A DNA stretch of 64,000 nt. Source: an uncultured Sphingobacteriales bacterium (GTDB lineage: Bacteria > Bacteroidota > Bacteroidia > Chitinophagales > Chitinophagaceae). Location of the stretch: NCBI GenBank assembly GCA_937871285.1, contig CALMQS010000049.1, positions 62,001 to 126,000 on the forward strand. Direction: 5' to 3'. The notes beneath the pieces are model-generated. The model did not search any database, had not been told where the DNA came from, and worked only from the letters and a program-made list of their open reading frames with translations. Position 1 is the first letter of the stretch. The number at the start of each line of letters is the position of its first letter. Below are positions 17,870 through 28,400 of this stretch, piece after piece. The position numbers and the translations under genes are program-made.

Positions 17870-19885
17870 TTAAAAGATTTCGGGATCTTCGTTAATCAAA
17901 AATTCCATTAATACAGTAGTACCTACCTCGGTTTCTGAATCAATGGAAATTTGCCCGTTCAAATAATTTACGCGGCTTTTAATGGTTTCCAAACCTTTGT
18001 GTTTTTTATCATCCGATTCCTTTAAGTTAAATCCGCGTCCATTATCTTCAACTGTTACGGTAAGCCGGTCTTCTTCCCTGTTAAACTGCACAATTGCCTG
18101 TGTAGCCTGGGCATGTTTTATAATATTGGTTAATAATTCCTGCACAATACGATACAACATGATTTCTGTAGAGGCATTCATTCTTTGTTCCATGCCGTAC
18201 GATTGCAGTTTTACCTGTAATTGTTTAGCAGCGCTGATATTTGAACACATATCTTCCAGTGCATGCAGCAAGCCCAGCTTCATCAATCCTTCGGGCATCA
18301 TATTGTGTGCGATGCGCCGTACTTCTTCGCTGGCCGTATCGATCAAATGATAACTTTTTGCGAAAAGTGCGTTTTGCTGCAGGGTTTCCTGTTCGTATTG
18401 CAAAGTGCTCAAATACATTTTTATGGTGCTGAATAAGCCGCCAAGCCCATCGTGCAGATCCTTTGCAATTCGCGATCGTTCGGTTTCCTGTCCATTTACC
18501 ATACTCTGTAACGACACGACCTGTTGCTGCTTTTTCAGGAATTCAATTTGTTCCTGGTGAAGGGTAGTTTCCTTGCGGGCTAATAGTTGTTTTTGTTTGC
18601 TGTTTCGAACCAATAGTGCTAATATAATCATCAGAGAAAGTGCTGCAAGTCCTCCACCCACTAAGAGACGATTTCGTTTAACGACTTGCAGTTCTTTAGC
18701 GGTGTTGGCCAGGGTTAAATCAGCAATTTCTTTTTCTTTTTTTTCTGTTTCATATTTCTTTTCCAGGCTAACCATTTGTTTATGCGTTTCTTCATTAATA
18801 GTGCTATCAGAATAATTTTTGAATTGATTGGCATATTGCAAAGCCTGTTGATAATTCTCCTGTGCGGCTGCAATAGCTTTCAAGGCGTCAAAACTGTTAG
18901 CAGCTCTTCTAAATTGTTTCTGCCGGATGCTCAGAACATTTGCTTCTTCTGCAAAGTGTTGGGCATTGCTGTATTGTTTTTGATTTAAATAATTAAGCGC
19001 TATATTATTCGCCACATCCGATTTCAGGTTATCATCTTTAGCGCTATCACATAAATGGTAGGCTTTCAGGAAAGCTTCCAAAGCCAGTTTTGATTTGCCC
19101 AGTTTTTGAAAATAAATTCCTTGAGTGTTAAAAGTTTGTATGGCAATAACAATATTGTTGAGCAGTTCATTTTCTGCCACTGCCATTGAAATGTGCGCTC
19201 CCGCTTCAGTAAGTTGATTAAGTTTGAGATAGGCATCGCCTATTTCCAACAGCAGTAAAACGCGGTAACGTTGCTCATCGGGGTAATTGGTAATTTTTAA
19301 TGCCTTTTTATCGTACTCAATCGTTTTTAAAAATTGTTTTTGCGCTTTCAGCCCGGCGCCAATATCCCAGTAAAGCTTGGGTATTATTTTGATAATTGCA
19401 GAATCGGAAGAGCGTTCTGCAATTTTTGCACCCTTTATTGCATAATCCAATGAGGTTTCATAATCATTCTGGTAGCGATATTGAATGGAAAAATTACTGT
19501 AGCAATGCACCAGCAGGAAAGAATCTTTTCTTTCTAATGCTTCTTTTTCTGCCAAACGGGTATAATATACTGCACTATCATAATGGTAAAGGTTTGTGTA
19601 GATGGATCCTAAATTGTAATACGCTTTTGCCAGCCCGTCTCTGTCATTTATATTTTTTGTTACAGCAATGGCCAGATGTGCATAATTGAAGGCGGAGTCA
19701 TACAATCCGGCATTAAAAAAAATCCGTTGAAGTGTTTTAATAGCGATGACAGAATTGCTGTCCGGTTTATCTTTTAATGCAATAGCCAATAGACTATCTT
19801 TTGTCTTATCATTCTGAGCAAACAGCAATGATCCGTTCACCAAAAAGATAAAAAATATAAAAGAATATAGCCAGCGGTCTCTCAA
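17870..19885 (-). CDS. TPR sensor histidine kinase, HisKA_3 type
   Basis: A 671-residue sensor kinase. A signal peptide (1-23) leads into about eight TPR-like helical pairs (about 40-365) in the periplasm, then a coiled coil, one membrane helix (407-427) and a cytoplasmic kinase. The phospho-acceptor is H478 in SRIAKDLHDGLGGLF. The ATPase N-box is ELLTNIIKHA and the G-box VEDNGRGF. This is a common Bacteroidota arrangement paired with NarL-type regulators. The regulator follows by 20 bp. The signal sensed by the TPR region is unknown. Confidence 0.95.
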   Translation of the reverse strand: MRDRWLYSFIFFIFLVNGSLLFAQNDKTKDSLLAIALKDKPDSNSVIAIKTLQRIFFNAGLYDSAFNYAHLAIAVTKNINDRDGLAKAYYNLGSIYTNLYHYDSAVYYTRLAEKEALERKDSFLLVHCYSNFSIQYRYQNDYETSLDYAIKGAKIAERSSDSAIIKIIPKLYWDIGAGLKAQKQFLKTIEYDKKALKITNYPDEQRYRVLLLLEIGDAYLKLNQLTEAGAHISMAVAENELLNNIVIAIQTFNTQGIYFQKLGKSKLALEAFLKAYHLCDSAKDDNLKSDVANNIALNYLNQKQYSNAQHFAEEANVLSIRQKQFRRAANSFDALKAIAAAQENYQQALQYANQFKNYSDSTINEETHKQMVSLEKKYETEKKEKEIADLTLANTAKELQVVKRNRLLVGGGLAALSLMIILALLVRNSKQKQLLARKETTLHQEQIEFLKKQQQVVSLQSMVNGQETERSRIAKDLHDGLGGLFSTIKMYLSTLQYEQETLQQNALFAKSYHLIDTASEEVRRIAHNMMPEGLMKLGLLHALEDMCSNISAAKQLQVKLQSYGMEQRMNASTEIMLYRIVQELLTNIIKHAQATQAIVQFNREEDRLTVTVEDNGRGFNLKESDDKKHKGLETIKSRVNYLNGQISIDSETEVGTTVLMEFLINEDPEIF

Positions 19886-19930
19886 TGTATAATTTTCAAT
19901 AAATATAAATGAATTGCCTAAATACCCATC

Positions 19931-19946
19931 TACCTGAATACAGGTA
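19931..19946. promoter_or_regulatory. Palindrome between kinase gene and exported-protein genes
   Basis: TACCTG-aata-CAGGTA is a perfect 6-bp inverted repeat, and a half-site CAGGTA recurs at 19974-19979. Both lie in the 175-bp divergent intergenic region, where a response-regulator dimer could bind. Function is inferred from position only. Confidence 0.4.
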
Positions 19947-20060
19947 ATTTTCTAATGCCTAAATGGTGCCTTTCAGGTATTGTAAAAAAATAAGAAACAG
20001 GCCATTTTTACAATCATTATTATCTGATAGAATTTAAATCATTTAAGAAAATACATCACC

Positions 20061-20591
20061 ATGAAGAAGCGTATTTTATTTTTAATTACCGGGTTCATTT
20101 TATTTAACGCTGCTGCTTATACGCAAACAATTCCCGGTAAAGTACCCGTTTCCGGTAAGGCATCCTTTTCCGGTAAAATCTCCGTGTCCGGCTTTAGCAA
20201 AGATGGACGCATTAAAGAACAAACAGCGGCTGGCCTTTTTAAGAGCTTTAAAGAAGATAAATATCGGATAGGGTTTACCTTCTGGCCCGGAGGAACATAT
20301 CCGCCACAGCAGCCGGTATTGTTTGATATGCGTACAACTGTAAAAAGGAACGGAAGAGTAATTGGTTCTTCCAGCAGATCGGGTTGGCCCTGGTTACCCG
20401 GAGATATGTTTCTGCCGGCTGAAGCTTTTGATTTTATTCCGATGCTTCATAAGGAAGCGGGCAGCAGGATCAAAGACTCTAAAATGAATGCACTTTCCGG
20501 TCGCTACGATATTATTTTGGAAATGAAAGTTTCTTCCGGACAGGAAATCTCCGGCTCTATACCGCCTGTAACAATTTCATTCATATTTTAA
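20061..20591 (+). CDS. Small exported protein of unknown function
   Basis: A 176-residue protein not recognised as any family. It has a signal peptide (MKKRILFLITGFILFNAAAYTQ, shown in part as KKRILFLITGF), then a short segment with repeated SGK/PGK words (IPGKVPVSGKASFSGKISVS, residues about 24-43). The rest is beta-rich, with Trp-Pro pairs and a hydrophobic end (ITFSFIF-like) that fits a secreted or outer-membrane beta domain. It is the first gene facing away from the two-component system, and four further exported proteins follow on the same strand. Confidence 0.65.
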   Translation: MKKRILFLITGFILFNAAAYTQTIPGKVPVSGKASFSGKISVSGFSKDGRIKEQTAAGLFKSFKEDKYRIGFTFWPGGTYPPQQPVLFDMRTTVKRNGRVIGSSSRSGWPWLPGDMFLPAEAFDFIPMLHKEAGSRIKDSKMNALSGRYDIILEMKVSSGQEISGSIPPVTISFIF

Positions 20592-20677
20592 AAAAATTAG
20601 CCAGGTGCATTCCCAAAAAAATGTTCTCATTCGGCAACTATATCTTTTATTGTTAGTATAAAGCAAATAATAAACTA

Positions 20678-21385
20678 ATGCATACACTTATGAAAGTCTT
20701 ACTGACAGCGATTTTACTGGCTACCACTGTTTTCGCCTATGCACAAAAATGGAGTGGTAAAATTGAAGGGCATGACAAAGGAGAAATGGACATCGTGCTA
20801 ACTATGTTTGGGATGGAAAAACCGGTTAAAATAGGTACACTAAATGCCAACGGCGATTTTGAAATCAATCTGTCTGTAGATCCTACAGAAAAGCTGTCGG
20901 AAGAAGAGCGTGAACTGTATATCTCTAACCTTAGTTATGGGTTTCAATATGTATGCGGCAATCCTGGGGACTTCCCGGAGGGAGAAGCCAAAATAGCCAG
21001 CAGTGCGCGACACATTGCTTTGTGGGCAGACAATACCTGGGCGGGTGTGCTTTTCCCGGTTTCAAATCTCAAACTCCAACTATGGATGGAGAACAACGGT
21101 TTTAACGATGCAGTTGAGGGCTCGTTTTATCAAGTTTTACTCGTAACAGAAGATGTCAACCTTCAGAAGAAGTGTATCAATTTTGACTATTACAATGATG
21201 AGGATATTGAGGTAAATGTTGAATATGATCTCAAGTTAAAAAAAGGGTTAAACCTGATAGCGTACCAACTTGAATCGGTTTACAAAACTAACCCTGATAT
21301 AAGGGCTTCCTTTCCGAAAAAAATAAGAATGACCAATGCCGGTGATAATCCGAAGATAATGTGGATTGCAAAATACTTTTTTTAA
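20678..21385 (+). CDS. Exported protein of unknown function
   Basis: A 235-residue protein, unrecognised. The signal peptide starts at ATG 20678 or, more likely by length, ATG 20690 (MKVLLTAILLATTVFAYAQ), with cleavage after AYA. The mature part has beta-rich segments and an acidic middle (DYYNDEDIEVNVEY). It lies 86 bp after the preceding exported gene and 20 bp before the lipoprotein gene, consistent with an operon of envelope proteins. Confidence 0.65.
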   Translation: MHTLMKVLLTAILLATTVFAYAQKWSGKIEGHDKGEMDIVLTMFGMEKPVKIGTLNANGDFEINLSVDPTEKLSEEERELYISNLSYGFQYVCGNPGDFPEGEAKIASSARHIALWADNTWAGVLFPVSNLKLQLWMENNGFNDAVEGSFYQVLLVTEDVNLQKKCINFDYYNDEDIEVNVEYDLKLKKGLNLIAYQLESVYKTNPDIRASFPKKIRMTNAGDNPKIMWIAKYFF

Positions 21386-21405
21386 ATACCATAATTAGAA
21401 CAATA

Positions 21406-22146
21406 ATGAAAGTCCTTGTTGCTTTTTTCCTGATCACATCCTCTCTGTTGCTGCTTTCCTGCGATAGTAAAAGCAGTCCATCCGACACATCAAACCCGGG
21501 TAAAGCCGTTTCCTCTGCAGCCATAAAGCCAAGCCAAATAGATGCAGCTGATTTTAAAGGGAAACTTGATGAACTGTTGACAGTTGAGATGGCAGCTAAG
21601 GTGAGTGGCTTCGACAAATCTAAAGCGACTAAAGATTATGAAAATAAGACAGCCGGATTTTTGGGTGGCAAAAATGCTCCGCCACGTGAATGCAACTATT
21701 TGTGGACGAATGGCAGGACAAGATCCGTAACGATTGGCGGGAAAACGGTAAACCCTCCTTACCTGGACAAAGTGGGCATCAATTCGGTTGCAAACACCAC
21801 GCTCGAAAGGTTCAAACGAAATTACCGTAGCCTCTCCGATGAAGAGAAAGCGGCAGCCGGCAAAAAACTTAAAGAGCAAGCAAACGAGAAGCAACCTAAA
21901 CAGACCGATACGGAAATAGGAAGAAAAGTGACGGACATAGGCACTGGGTTAATCAATAACCTTCAGCCGGAAGAGATTAATGGAGTCGGACAAGCTGCCG
22001 CATGGTATCCAAACTTCAACGAACTGAAAGTGTTTTACCACGGACTGAGTTTTGCTCTGGTAATTGACATTACTGAAGATAAAAGTCTGAACAGAGAGAA
22101 ATGTATTGAACTGGCAAGAATGATTATAGATGAAAAATTAAAATAA
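21406..22146 (+). CDS. Lipoprotein of unknown function
   Basis: A 246-residue lipoprotein, unrecognised. ATG at 21406 is chosen because it begins MKVLVAFFLITSSLLLLSC, with the lipobox Cys19; a GTG at 21361 would put extra residues before the signal and overlap the previous gene. The mature part starts with a Ser/Asp-rich linker, then ELLTVEMAAKVSGFDKSKA, and contains ECNYLWTNGRTR. It is close to both neighbours (20 bp each side) and probably co-transcribed. Confidence 0.65.
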   Translation: MKVLVAFFLITSSLLLLSCDSKSSPSDTSNPGKAVSSAAIKPSQIDAADFKGKLDELLTVEMAAKVSGFDKSKATKDYENKTAGFLGGKNAPPRECNYLWTNGRTRSVTIGGKTVNPPYLDKVGINSVANTTLERFKRNYRSLSDEEKAAAGKKLKEQANEKQPKQTDTEIGRKVTDIGTGLINNLQPEEINGVGQAAAWYPNFNELKVFYHGLSFALVIDITEDKSLNREKCIELARMIIDEKLK

Positions 22147-22165
22147 ACTTTTAAACCCGGAAATT

Positions 22166-22963
22166 ATGAAATGGATACTACTGATTGCAGTTTTGATTGC
22201 CGCCGTCGGGACGAAAAATGTAAACGGACAGTTTTTAAAAGATCTGAAAAATCGCACATTGGAGCGGAGCAAGGATGTTGTTTTAGGGAAAACGGCTGAA
22301 AAGGCCGCTGATAAAACCGGCCAGGCAATGGACAAAATTCTCAATCCTGATTTTAGCAGGCTGATGAAACCGGGCGGTAAAAAAGTTGATATGTCAAATG
22401 TGCCCGACACTTACAACTTCAACTATCGCTACGCTCTGAAAATGACCACCCGGGAAGGAGCAATAGACATCGACTATTACCTCAGTAAAACCGAACCCTA
22501 TATGGGGGTAAAAATGAATATGGGGATGGAAATGTTTATGGTATTTGACGAAGGCAACAAAATAATGTTCACGAAAGTGAACGGTATGGCAACGGCTACG
22601 AAAATGGATTTAAACAGTGAAGTGAACCTGGAAGACCTGAACATATATAATGATTACACTTTTAAAGAACTGCCCAATCGTCAATTTTTAGATTACGATT
22701 GTGTTGGGCGCGAAATGGAGAATGATGACTATAAATTCACCATTTATATAGCTCCTGATATGGAAGCAGGATTTGGAACCATGTTTAAAAGCGAGCATGC
22801 CAACATCCCCCCAGCTATGCAAAAATTCGCCGGGGAATACGAAAACGGCCTGATGATGTACATGGAAATGGTGGATAAGAAAAGCAAAAAAAAGAAAAAT
22901 ACCAGCGCCACCATGGAATGTGTTGCCTTTGAACCCAACGAAATGGTGCTAAACACAAAATAA
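22166..22963 (+). CDS. Exported DUF4412-like protein
   Basis: A 265-residue exported protein, with a signal peptide to about G21 (NVNG-Q). The body has many Met and Tyr and segments such as MGMEMFMVFDEGNKIMFT and KFTIYIAPDMEAGFG. These fit DUF4412, a Bacteroidota family of periplasmic proteins related to lipoprotein-carrier folds. A lysine run (KKSKKKKN) precedes the end. It is 19 bp after the lipoprotein gene and 76 bp before the cytolysin-like gene. Confidence 0.65.
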   Translation: MKWILLIAVLIAAVGTKNVNGQFLKDLKNRTLERSKDVVLGKTAEKAADKTGQAMDKILNPDFSRLMKPGGKKVDMSNVPDTYNFNYRYALKMTTREGAIDIDYYLSKTEPYMGVKMNMGMEMFMVFDEGNKIMFTKVNGMATATKMDLNSEVNLEDLNIYNDYTFKELPNRQFLDYDCVGREMENDDYKFTIYIAPDMEAGFGTMFKSEHANIPPAMQKFAGEYENGLMMYMEMVDKKSKKKKNTSATMECVAFEPNEMVLNTK

Positions 22964-23039
22964 TAAGCAATCAAAATGAATGGAATTAAACCAAAGCCAG
23001 CCTTCCATAAATACTATTTACTACATTAAAATCAGCAAT

Positions 23040-24941
23040 ATGAAAAAGGTTTTTTCTGCAATAACAATTATCTTCCTGCTCATATTTACAAGCAGCTTAC
23101 ATGCGCAGATACAACGTAAAACTACAATTGATGTAAAGCCTGCAACAAAAGATCAAACCGTTGACTTAAATAAATTAAATCATCCTGGAGTACCGGTAAA
23201 TAATTTATCAAAATTGAACATCAAACATTTCACCACGGTGAAAACCGGCGCCCCATCTCAAAAACAGGGTGAAAATGAATTGTTGGTAGTTAATGAGAAT
23301 TTCCCTGGTTTGAATACCACAAAGGTCACCCCCAAAGGCAAAAAAACAGCAATGGGATATATTACTGTAACAGAAGACCTTTCTATTAATGTCAATGCCA
23401 GGAATTTCAGTCATTTTTCAGAAAGCCCTGAATCGTGGCTTAAACCCGGTCAGATCTTTACTGCACAGTCATTTATCAGCGGCCAACCGACGACAGTGAT
23501 GAGTCCAAGAAATCCGACAACACTGGGCATCAGCTTAACCGGTGTTACCAAATCCTCATTTCAGGTTCAGAACCCCGAACAAAATTCGCAGCTACTTGAC
23601 GCTATAAATGTTTTAATGTCACAAAATGCCAATCCGCCGCCGGCTAGTCTTTCATTTTCTTTTCACAAGATTCATTCAGTAGAAGAAATGGAATTTAAAT
23701 TAACAGGGAAGTACAGGGGCGCTTTAGGTACTTTTTCAGCAAATTTTGGTTTAAAAGCTGGGAATCAACAGGAATACCACTACTATATGCTCGAATTCCA
23801 ACAAAATATGTTTAGCATCCAGGCGGATGGGATGACACCCGCTAATGTATTCAAACAGCCGGTCTCTGATATGTCTGGCTATGTTTATATTGACCAGGTT
23901 GATTATGGACGGAAAAGCATTATTATCTTCAAGTCTACCCGCACTTTAGATGAGTTGGGTATTAGTGCTGCTGCAGGTTACAACTCCGGACTTACTGAGG
24001 CAAAAATGAGTACAGCTTATAAGCAGCTAAGTGGAAAAAAGGAAGTAGAAGTATTTGCGCGTTTTTACGGAGGATCTGCTCCCGATGTAATTCAGGCGAT
24101 GGAGAATACGGTGAACAGTGGAGTTCCCGATATCTTTACCTACATTAGGGCGCAACCCAACAATTACCGGCTGGCGCTGCCTTTAGGCTTCACTTTAAAG
24201 AATATGAATAACCAGGTGGTTGGTCAAAAAAGCAAAAAGACACAAACAGTTACCACCCAAACCCCAGTACCGCTTGCATCCGTATTTAAACTAAAAGTTA
24301 CTCTTACAGACATTCAATGTATTAATGGCAGAGATGGTGGTGGCGCCAATCCTGACGACTATGCTATCCAGCAGTATATTGTTTACCAGGCAAATAAAGC
24401 AGAAAAAAAATATGTAAGTCGCGATATCAATAAATTCCCCAATCGGATTGATCTTGGTGGCCAGGTTCCCGGTATTAAGAACATGCTTGTTAACGGCGAC
24501 ATGAATAACCAGATCCATGTAAGAGAAGATGGTGATATAAAGCAACGTAACCGGAACATGATCAATAATTCATTGGTATTTAATGTTACATTGAATGAAT
24601 TAAACGATCCAAATGCATCCTTTAAGATTTTTACCTGGTTGAAGGAATACTCTATCACTACTTTAGGGAGCAATAATGACAAAGTTCTGATGAACAACGA
24701 TCCGATAAATGTAAAAATAAGTGAAGTAATTAAAATTTTATTGGGCTTAAAAAGTTTGAATCCAACTGAAAATTTTCCCGACTTAACGATTGGCAGAGGA
24801 GTAAAGTTTCACGATTTCAATGATGGTTTAATGCTTGCAAAAATCCGGGACCTTACACCCATGGTTTTAGAAGGCCCAATTCGCGTCGGTAGTCCTGGCC
24901 AGAAAGCTGCAGTTTGGGTTCAGTTTGAGTTGATAAATTAA
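23040..24941 (+). CDS. CDC-like pore-forming protein (thiol-activated cytolysin fold)
   Basis: A 633-residue exported protein; ATG 23040 starts the signal peptide (MKKVFSAITIIFLLIF, cleavage HAQ). An in-frame ATG at 22980 adds 20 non-signal residues. The middle third follows the cholesterol-dependent cytolysin pattern in order: FSIQADGMTPANVF, then GYVYIDQVDYGRKSIIIFKS (matching the CDC type PLVYISSVAYGRQVYLKLES), then a strand-helix segment EVEVFARFYGG, then PLGFTLKNMNNQVVG. The classic Trp-rich undecapeptide is absent. CDC-like proteins are known in Bacteroidota such as Elizabethkingia. It is the last gene of the exported set opposite the two-component system. Confidence 0.75.
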   Translation: MKKVFSAITIIFLLIFTSSLHAQIQRKTTIDVKPATKDQTVDLNKLNHPGVPVNNLSKLNIKHFTTVKTGAPSQKQGENELLVVNENFPGLNTTKVTPKGKKTAMGYITVTEDLSINVNARNFSHFSESPESWLKPGQIFTAQSFISGQPTTVMSPRNPTTLGISLTGVTKSSFQVQNPEQNSQLLDAINVLMSQNANPPPASLSFSFHKIHSVEEMEFKLTGKYRGALGTFSANFGLKAGNQQEYHYYMLEFQQNMFSIQADGMTPANVFKQPVSDMSGYVYIDQVDYGRKSIIIFKSTRTLDELGISAAAGYNSGLTEAKMSTAYKQLSGKKEVEVFARFYGGSAPDVIQAMENTVNSGVPDIFTYIRAQPNNYRLALPLGFTLKNMNNQVVGQKSKKTQTVTTQTPVPLASVFKLKVTLTDIQCINGRDGGGANPDDYAIQQYIVYQANKAEKKYVSRDINKFPNRIDLGGQVPGIKNMLVNGDMNNQIHVREDGDIKQRNRNMINNSLVFNVTLNELNDPNASFKIFTWLKEYSITTLGSNNDKVLMNNDPINVKISEVIKILLGLKSLNPTENFPDLTIGRGVKFHDFNDGLMLAKIRDLTPMVLEGPIRVGSPGQKAAVWVQFELIN

Positions 24942-25146
24942 AATTAGTAAAGCAGTAAGGACTACTACTAAGTTCGTCAATAAACCCGATTGCTTTTATG
25001 GATGCTCTGTCGCCAGGGTTATATGAAAGTCTGTAGGGCTCAATTTGGTTTGTATCCTTAATTACAGTGTAATGCACGTTTGCACCTTGCGAACCCGGTG
25101 AACAATTCAGAAGTGTCAAAAAGATGAAGTATAGAGAAATTCGCAT
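24853..25146 (-). CDS. Possible small lipoprotein
   Basis: An open frame whose internal ATG at 25146 begins MRISLYFIFLTLLNCS, a plausible lipobox with Cys16, giving about 97 residues. It overlaps the end of the cytolysin-like gene by 89 bp on the other strand, and no family is recognised. It could be spurious. The remaining 25147-25446 stretch shows no other gene or clear signal. Confidence 0.35.
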   Translation of the reverse strand: MRISLYFIFLTLLNCSPGSQGANVHYTVIKDTNQIEPYRLSYNPGDRASIKAIGFIDELSSSPYCFTNFNLSTQTEPKLQLSGQDYRRELGLLKPWV

Positions 25147-25446
25147 GATGGTTTTAATGGAATTTAATGTTGAAGGCTTGGTGGCGGGCTGATATTCAAT
25201 AGGCGTCATACCAGAACGTCGGCCGATTGAAAAACTACAGCCGAATGTAAATACAAAAAGCTGCTATTTATTCGTCTGCTGTAAGTGTTGCTGATGACCT
25301 ACTGATATACAGACAAGCACCGTGGCAGGAGTCTGGATAAAAAGAAGCCGTTTTAATAGCAACGAACAACTTTGTGGTGGCATCGGCTCTTTTTATGTAT
25401 TGCCGAACCGGGCCATTGATGAATACAGGCGATTTTTGTTTCTGAT

Positions 25447-28400
25447 CTATTTCACCACTTTTATTACTCCTTTCATGGTTTGCCAGTGACCCGGAAAAGA
25501 GCAAATGAAAGGATAATCTCCGGGTTTGTCAGGCACTGTAAAATCGAGTCTGAAATTTTCACCGCTATTTACCAGTGGCGTAGCGAATAGCACTTCGGGC
25601 ATTTGGGGTACAAAACTTTTTTCATACCCATCTTTTTGCGCTGCCATGGCTTCTGCCGCCTTGCCTACTTTTTCGGAACTGCCCGGTTTTATTATTACAA
25701 CATTGTGGGGCATCCCATCTGCATTTTCAAAAATAAGTGCAACCTCGGCACCCGCCTTAACCGTAATGGACGTTTTATCAAAAGCCATTCGGGCAGGTAC
25801 TGCGCTCAGGCGAAGTACTGTTTTTCCGGGAATGGAAATTGCTGCGTTTTTTGTTCTTTCAACAGGCGCTTGCATGTTTTTTCTGAAATTACTTACTGCT
25901 GTTACATCTTTTAATTCGTTGTAATCCTTTTCTGTAAGCGCTTTGTATCCATATTTCGGCCAGGCCGGATCATCGGTGATAAAGCCGGGAACCTGCAATT
26001 CCTTTTCATTTGAAAGTGAGCCTAACAAATAACGGGCTTTTGCGGGTTCGTTGAACAAAAAGTTCTTATCTTTTTTAAACATGGCCATCCATACAGGCTT
26101 TAAGTGCCTGAAAGACTCTTTTAGTGCATAGTCAATGTAATCGTCAACCGGCAGCGTTGTTGTTGCCAGCAAAGCGTTTAATGTATTTTCGGTATTATAA
26201 TGACTTAATGATATAATGGCCTGCAATCTTACTTTCGCAGAACTGTCCTGGGACAAGGCAATCAATTTATTTTCTGCATCTTTTATATCCGTTCTCCAGT
26301 AAAATAAAACTCTTGTAGCGGCAGTTTTTATATACGGATTTTTGCTTTGCAATAATTCGTTCAGCAATTGTTCATAAGGATGATTGAATTGCTGGTATAC
26401 CCATAGCGCCTCCAGTTTGTTTTGTTCGTACTCCTTATCATTGCCATCGAGACCGGCGGTCCATTTCTCTAATGCCGGAATAACCGTTTCAGCGGGCAGT
26501 TGCCTGAGCTGCGTTCTGGTGGTGTACCTGTGCCTGTCTTCGTATACTTTTAGCTGATCAAGTAATTGTTCTATCGAAAGTTTGGTAAGATCAACCGGCG
26601 TTAATAATTTTTTATGTTTATAGGTCAGTCGCCATATTCTCCCATGTGTATGATCTCTCAGCGGATCACGCAAAGCTCTTTCACCATGATTGATGATTGG
26701 ATTGTACCAGTCTACTATATACAATGCGCCATCGGGGCCAAACCGCAGATCAACCGGGCGGAAATTGGGATCTGTGGATTGCAATAAAGGTTCTGTTTCA
26801 TGGGCGATGATGCCGCTGCCATCTTCGTGTACACGGTGCTGTTTGATGCCCTGGAAGCCAATGAAGGTGTTGAACAGCACATTGCCCTGCACGTCATCGG
26901 GGAAATGCCTGCTTGAAATGATCTCGGTACCGCAGGTTTTGGGCTTTGCGGCGGAAGTTAAAAAGTCCCTCATGCCGGTATGCTTTACAGGATAAGTGCT
27001 GGCAACAGAAAGCGGGGGAGCGAAATAGTTCATTCCGGTAGAAACATCACTTATAATTTGTGTTCCGTTTCGCAAAAAAACATGCCCCCATGGATTGGCA
27101 TATGGATAAGAAACGTAGGGCTCTAATTTTTGTGTTTCAGGTTCAAAACGCCATGTAACGCCATAGTCTCCTCTTTGAGGCCCATAAGGCGTTTCAACCT
27201 GCGAATGGAGGAAAGTGCCGGTATGCCAGTACAACGCACCATCCGGTCCCCATGTATAGGTATCTATGGAATGATGCACGTCTTCCGTTCCAAATCCGTG
27301 CAGTATGATCTCTTTCTGATCTGCTTTTCCATCCCCGTCTGTATCTTTTAAAAACAAAATATTCGGCGGCTGCGATACGTATACGCCTCCATTGCCCAGC
27401 TCTATACTGGTGGGCATGTATAAGCTGTCTGCAAAAATGGTTTCTTTATCGGCTATGCCATCGCCATTGCTGTCTTCCAGCACAACAATTTTATCATTGG
27501 GTTGTGCGCCCGGCAGGTATTGAGGGTAGGAAGCCATATCGGCAACCCATAGCCTGCCTTGCGGGTCGAACGTTATTTTTACGGGATTGCTGATAGAAAA
27601 ATCAACTTCGGAAGCAAAAAGATTGATCTCGTATCCTTCCGGTAAAATAAACTGATCAGCAGATGGTGCGGTAAGCGCCGCTTTATCTATTGGTATAAAT
27701 TGAATGGTATCATTTAATATGTTATCTGCCTGCACAAAGTGACCGGCATCATTTGTTTTGCTTTGCGCCCACACGATACTGTCTAACCGGGTAACCATGT
27801 TATTTAATTTTGCCAGCTCACCGGGATAGGAGATGGGCCCGCCGGGCGGCTGCACCCAGGGTTCCTTACGCCTGCCTACAATGTATTCGCTGTTTACCGC
27901 CCTGTATAAATAAAAGAACTGCTGATTTTTCTGATCAATCAGTTTTTTCAGATTGATGGAATAATTATCAGTTTCCCATGCTGAAACCTGAAGCCCTAAT
28001 GATTTTGCCATTACCTCGCTCACCGCTTTGTATCCTTTATCGTTAAGATGAATACCGTTAATGGTAACGGAATCGGCGCCTGCCGCCATTTTTTTTGAAG
28101 ACTCAAAAAGATTGATGAAAGGGATACCTAATTTTTGTGCAACTTCCTGCATGCCTTTTGTATAGAGGGCAAGGTTTTTATTATGTGCTGCCGGGTCGGG
28201 CAAAAAACCGCCCAGCTTTTCATGAGCGATGGGAGATACCAGTATAATTTCCGGCGGTGTATTGCCATTGTACTTTTGCTGCTGCATGTGCTGCAGGTAA
28301 GCGGATAGCTGTTGTTTAAAGCTGTCAAGACTATCGGGTCCTTTAAACGCTTCATTCAAACCATAGCAGGCAAAAATGATATCCGCTTTCAGCTTTGCCA

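Noticed and set aside
22980..23039. Upstream ATG of the cytolysin-like gene
   Set aside because: It adds 20 polar residues before a standard signal peptide that starts at the ATG at 23040.
25268..25504. Small minus-strand open frame after the cupredoxin fusion gene
   Set aside because: It overlaps the end of that gene in another frame and has no signal or domain.
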